Below are positions 61,018-64,000 of a stretch of DNA of 64,000 bases, one piece after another. Numbering within the stretch: position 1 is the first letter of the stretch; each line of letters starts with the position of its first letter. The notes beneath the pieces are model-generated. The model saw only the letters and a list, made by a program, of their open reading frames with translations. It made no database searches and had not been told where the DNA came from. The DNA is from Hydractinia symbiolongicarpus (lineage: Eukaryota > Cnidaria > Hydrozoa > Anthoathecata > Hydractiniidae), in assembly GCF_029227915.1 (NCBI RefSeq), contig NC_079877.1, positions 36,049,851 to 36,113,850 on the forward strand. The letters run 5' to 3'. Position numbers and translations under genes: made by a program.

Positions 61018-61830
61018 AGTCCGGGATTTACGAGAAATCGCGTGTTTTCGTTTACCGGCGATTAAACGTCCTTTATTCAGCGTCTTCTCAAAAATGAAAA
61101 CAATTTTGAAAACTACAAGTCTCATGCGTTTTTGTGATGAAAAGATAATTTAAAAAGTCCTTCTGGAAATGAGTTTACGCACAGGGTACTTTCTTTGTAT
61201 ACATTCGACTATACGGGCCAAGCCCGGGATTCACGAGAAATTGCGGGTTTTCGTTTGCCGGCGATTAAACCTCTTTCATTAAGCGTCTCATGAAAAATGA
61301 AAACATCTTTGAAAACTACAAGTCTCATGCGTTTTCGTGATGAAAAAATAATTTAAAAAATCGTTCGGGAAATGAGTTTACTCCCTGGGTACTTTCTTTG
61401 TACACTTTTGACTATACGGGCCGAGTCCGGGATTTACGAGAAATCGCGTGTTTTCGTTTACCGGCGATTAAACGTCCTTTATTCAGCGTCTTCTCAAAAA
61501 TGAAAACAATTTTGAAAACTACAAGTCTCATGCGTTTTGGTGATGAAAAGATAATTTAAAAAGTCCTTCTGGAAATGAGTTTACGCACAGGGTACTTTCT
61601 TTGTATACATTCGACTATACGGGCCAAGCCCGGGATTCACGAGAAATTGCGGGTTTTCGTTTGCCGGCGATTAAACCTCTTTCATTAAGCGTCTCATGAA
61701 AAATGAAAACATCTTTGAAAACTACAAGTCTCATGCGTTTTCGTGATGAAAAAATAATTTAAAAAATCGTTCGGGAAATGAGTTTACTCCCTGGGTACTT
61801 TCTTTGTACACTTTTGACTATACGGGCCGA
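61018..61830 (+). repeat. 406-bp dimer tandem duplication
   Basis: The monomer with TTTACGAGAAATCGCGTG, AAACGTCCTTTATTC and CGTCTTCTC at 61021 recurs at 61427 (406 bp), followed each time by AAAGTCCTTCTGG, GAGTTTACGCACAGG and GATTCACGAGAAATTGCGGG. The two dimers are almost identical by eye, so this looks recent. Confidence 0.88.
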
Positions 61831-61989
61831 GTCCGAGATTTACGGGAAATCGCGGGTTTTTGTTTGCCGGTGATTAAACATCTTTTATTCAGCGTCTCAT
61901 CAAAAATGAAAACAATTTTGAAAACTACAAGTCTCATGCGTTTTAGTGGTGAGAAGATAATTTAAAAAATTGTTCTGGAAATGAGTTTA

Positions 61990-63200
61990 CTCACAGGGTA
62001 CTTTCTTTGTATACATTCGACTATACGGGCCAAGCCCAGGATTTACGGGAAATTGCGTGTTTTCGTTTGCCGGCGATTAAACCTCTTTCATTAAGCGTCT
62101 CATCAAAAATGAACACATTTTTGAAAACTACAAGTCTCATGCGTTTTAGTGGTGAAAAAATAATTTAAAAAATCGTTCGGGAAATGAGTTTACTCCCTGG
62201 GTATATTCTTTTTATATTTTTGACTATATGGGCCGAGTTCGGGATTTAGGAGAAATCGCGGGTTTTCGTTTGCCGACGATTAAACCTCTTTCATTAAGCG
62301 TCTCATGAAAAATGAAAACATTTTTTAAAACTACAAGTCTCATGCGTTTTAGTGATAAAAAAATAATTTAAAAAATCGTTCGGGAAATGAGTTTACTCCC
62401 TGGGTACTTTCTTTGTACACTTTTGACTATACGGGCCGAGTCCGGGATTTACGGGAAATCGCGGGTTTTCGTTTGCCGGCGATTAAACGTCTTTTATTCA
62501 GCGTCTCATCAAAAATGAAAACAATTTTGAAAACTACAAGTCTCATGCGTTTTAGTGGTGAAAAGATAATTTAAAAAGTCGTTCTGGAAATGAGTTTACT
62601 CACAGGGTACTTTCTTTGTATACATTCGACTATACGGGCCAAGCCCGGGATTTACGGGAAATTGCGTGTTTTCGTTTGCCGGCGATTAAACCTCTTTCAT
62701 TAAGCGTCTCATCAAAAATGAACACATTTTTGAAAACTACAAGTCTCATGCGTTTTAGTGGTGAAAAAATAATTTAAAAAATCGTTCGGGAAATGAGTTT
62801 ACTCCCTGGGTATATTCTTTTTATATTTTTGACTATATGGGCCGAGTTCGGGATTTAGGAGAAATCGCGGGTTTTCGTTTGCCGACGATTAAACCTCTTT
62901 CATTAAGCGTCTCATGAAAAATGAAAACATTTTTTAAAACTACAAGTCTCATGCGTTTTAGTGATAAAAAAATAATTTAAAAAATCGTTCGGGAAATGAG
63001 TTTACTCCCTGGGTACTTTCTTTGTACACTTTTGACTATACGGGCCGAGTCCGGGATTTACGGGAAATCGCGGGTTTTCGTTTGCCGGCGATTAAACGTC
63101 TTTTATTCAGCGTCTCATCAAAAATGAAAACAATTTTGAAAACTACAAGTCTCATGCGTTTTAGTGGTGAAAAGATAATTTAAAAAGTCGTTCTGGAAAT
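61990..63200 (+). repeat. 609-bp trimer tandem duplication
   Basis: The monomer with GTATATTC, TATATTTTTGACTATATGG and CCGAGTTCGGG at 62201 recurs at 62810, and its neighbours (AACATTTTTTAAAAC, GTGATAAAAAAATAAT) recur in step. The distance is exactly three monomers. Copies are nearly identical by eye. Confidence 0.88.
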
Positions 63201-63249
63201 GAGTTTACTCACAGGGTACTTTCTTTGTATACATTCGACTATACGGGCC

Positions 63250-64000
63250 AAGCCCGGGATTCACGAGAAATCGCGGGTTTTCGTTTGGCGGCGATTAAAC
63301 CTCTTTCATTAAGCGTCTCATGAAAAATGAAAACATTTTTGAAAACTACAAGTCTCATGCGTTTTAGTGATGAAAAAATAATTTAAAAAATCGTTCTGGA
63401 AATGAGTTTACTCCCTGGGTACTTTCTTTGTATACATTCGACTATACGGGCCAAGCCCGGGATTTACGGGAAATCGCGCGTTTTTGTTTGCCGGCGATTA
63501 AACGTATTTTATTCAGCGTCTCATCAAAAATGAAAACATGTTTGAGTACTACAAGTCTCATGCGTTTTAGTGGTGAGAAGATAATTTAAAAAATCGATCT
63601 GGAAATGAGTTTACTCACAGGGTACTTTTTTTGTATACATTCGACTATACGGGCCAAGCCCGGGATTTACAAGAAATCGCGTGTTTTCGTTTGCCGGCGA
63701 TTAAACCTCTTTCATTAAGCGTCTCATCAAAAATGAACACATTTTTGAAAACTACAAGTCTCATGCGTTTTAGTGGTGAAAAAATAATTTAAAAAATCGT
63801 TCGGGAAATGAGTTTACTCCCTGGGTACATTCTTTTTATACTTTTGACTATACGGGCCGAGTCCGGGATTTAGGAGAAATCGCGGGTTTTCGTTTGCCGG
63901 CGATTAAACTTCTTTTATTCAGCGTCTCATCAAAAATGTAAACATGTTTGAGTACTACAAGTCTCATTAGTTCTTGTGGTGCAGAAATAATTTGAAAAAT
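63250..64000 (+). repeat. Higher-order repeat copy cut by the window end
   Basis: The sequence from GATTCACGAGAAATC with GTTTGGCGGCG, through the AACGTATTTTATTC monomer at 63501, to the TTAGTTCTTG monomer at 63966 matches about 60.2-60.95 kb at offset ~3044 (15 monomers). The array clearly continues past the window. Confidence 0.82.

Larger units (their letters stand above)
1..64000 (+). repeat. Satellite DNA array, ~203-bp monomer, head to tail
   Basis: Every part of the window is the same ~203-bp unit in one orientation. Counting from the anchor GAGTTTACTC, successive copies start at 71, 274, 477, 680, 883, 1086 and 1289, and the same spacing can be followed to the last line. A typical unit reads, in order: GAGTTTACTC; CCCTGGGTAC or ACAGGGTAC; TTTCTTTGTATAC; an ATTCGACTATACGGG or TTTTGACTATACGGG block; CCCGGGATTTACGGG; AAATCGCGGGTTTTCG; TTTGCCGGCGATTAAAC; AGCGTCTCATCAAAAATG; CATTTTTGAAAACTACAAG; TCTCATGCGTTTTAGTGGTG; and an A-rich tail AAAAAATAATTTAAAAAATCG. 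I estimate about 320 monomers. There is no stretch of unrelated sequence, so no gene-free region needs separate description. Family not recognised. Seen: the repeat. Inferred: eukaryotic heterochromatin. Confidence 0.98.

Noticed and set aside
1-64000. CRISPR array (regularly repeated DNA)
   Set aside because: The unit is 203 bp and the whole unit repeats; there is no alternation of short constant repeats and unique spacers, and no cas genes.
1-64000. Transposon, MITE or Helitron origin
   Set aside because: I saw no terminal inverted repeats, target-site duplications, polymerase or transposase remains, or poly-A tails; array edges are outside the window.
1-64000. Inverted blocks or strand switches in the array
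   Set aside because: The anchor was found in the + orientation throughout the lines I followed, and no reverse-complement anchor run was seen.

Overview
The whole window is one uninterrupted head-to-tail satellite DNA array. The basic unit is about 203 bp: the anchor GAGTTTACTC recurs at 71, 274, 477, 680, 883, 1086, 1289 and so on to the end, always on the same strand. I estimate roughly 320 monomers, 13 of them shortened to 96 bp. I see no gene, no RNA gene, no transposon, no inverted block and no unique spacer DNA. The open frames, at most 107 codons, are by-products of the repeat: 203 is not a multiple of 3, so no frame can pass from monomer to monomer.

Such an array points to a eukaryotic chromosome, most likely a centromeric, pericentromeric, subtelomeric or other heterochromatic block; which of these cannot be read from the window. 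I do not recognise the family. A hand-assembled consensus is about 39% GC with 13 CpG in 203 bp, clearly more than expected from base composition. That argues against long-standing heavy CpG methylation and weakly favours an invertebrate or a young array.

The array is organised in higher-order repeats (HORs) that change along the window. At 1-14.3 kb there is a ~3545-bp HOR (17 full plus one half monomer), with one copy cut to 2329 bp. At 14.3-24.1 kb there is a 3750-bp repeat in which 1827 bp (9 monomers) was later duplicated. At 24.1-25.7 kb there are 609-bp trimers. At 25.7-30.5 kb there are 299-bp and 1111-bp units carrying half monomers. At 30.6-32.5 kb a tetramer block carries a private 3-bp insertion. 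At 32.5-38 kb there are dimers and trimers, then ~1216-bp hexamers. At 38-48.6 kb an 811-bp tetramer lies nested in a near-identical 2884-bp duplication, followed by an overlapping 1419-bp duplication. At 48.5-53 kb there are 1207-bp and 1827-bp units. At 53-57 kb there is a ~3042-bp relationship. At 57-64 kb there are mixed 406, 609, 1015 and ~3044-bp periods.

Nearly all repeat distances are whole multiples of 203 bp, plus 96 where a half monomer is included. This is the pattern expected from unequal crossing-over or replication slippage in register. The half monomers stop at 30.5 kb, and other markers (a TTAGTTCTTG monomer, a GATTCACGAG variant, a shortened TTTGATACATTCG) are confined to particular blocks, so the duplication order can be partly reconstructed. 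The strongest small-scale structures are a 9-bp dyad around AAAA, a 10-bp palindrome that replaces it in one monomer type, and a GC-rich hairpin core. No cellular system is encoded; what is of interest is repeat architecture, possible centromere function and duplication history.
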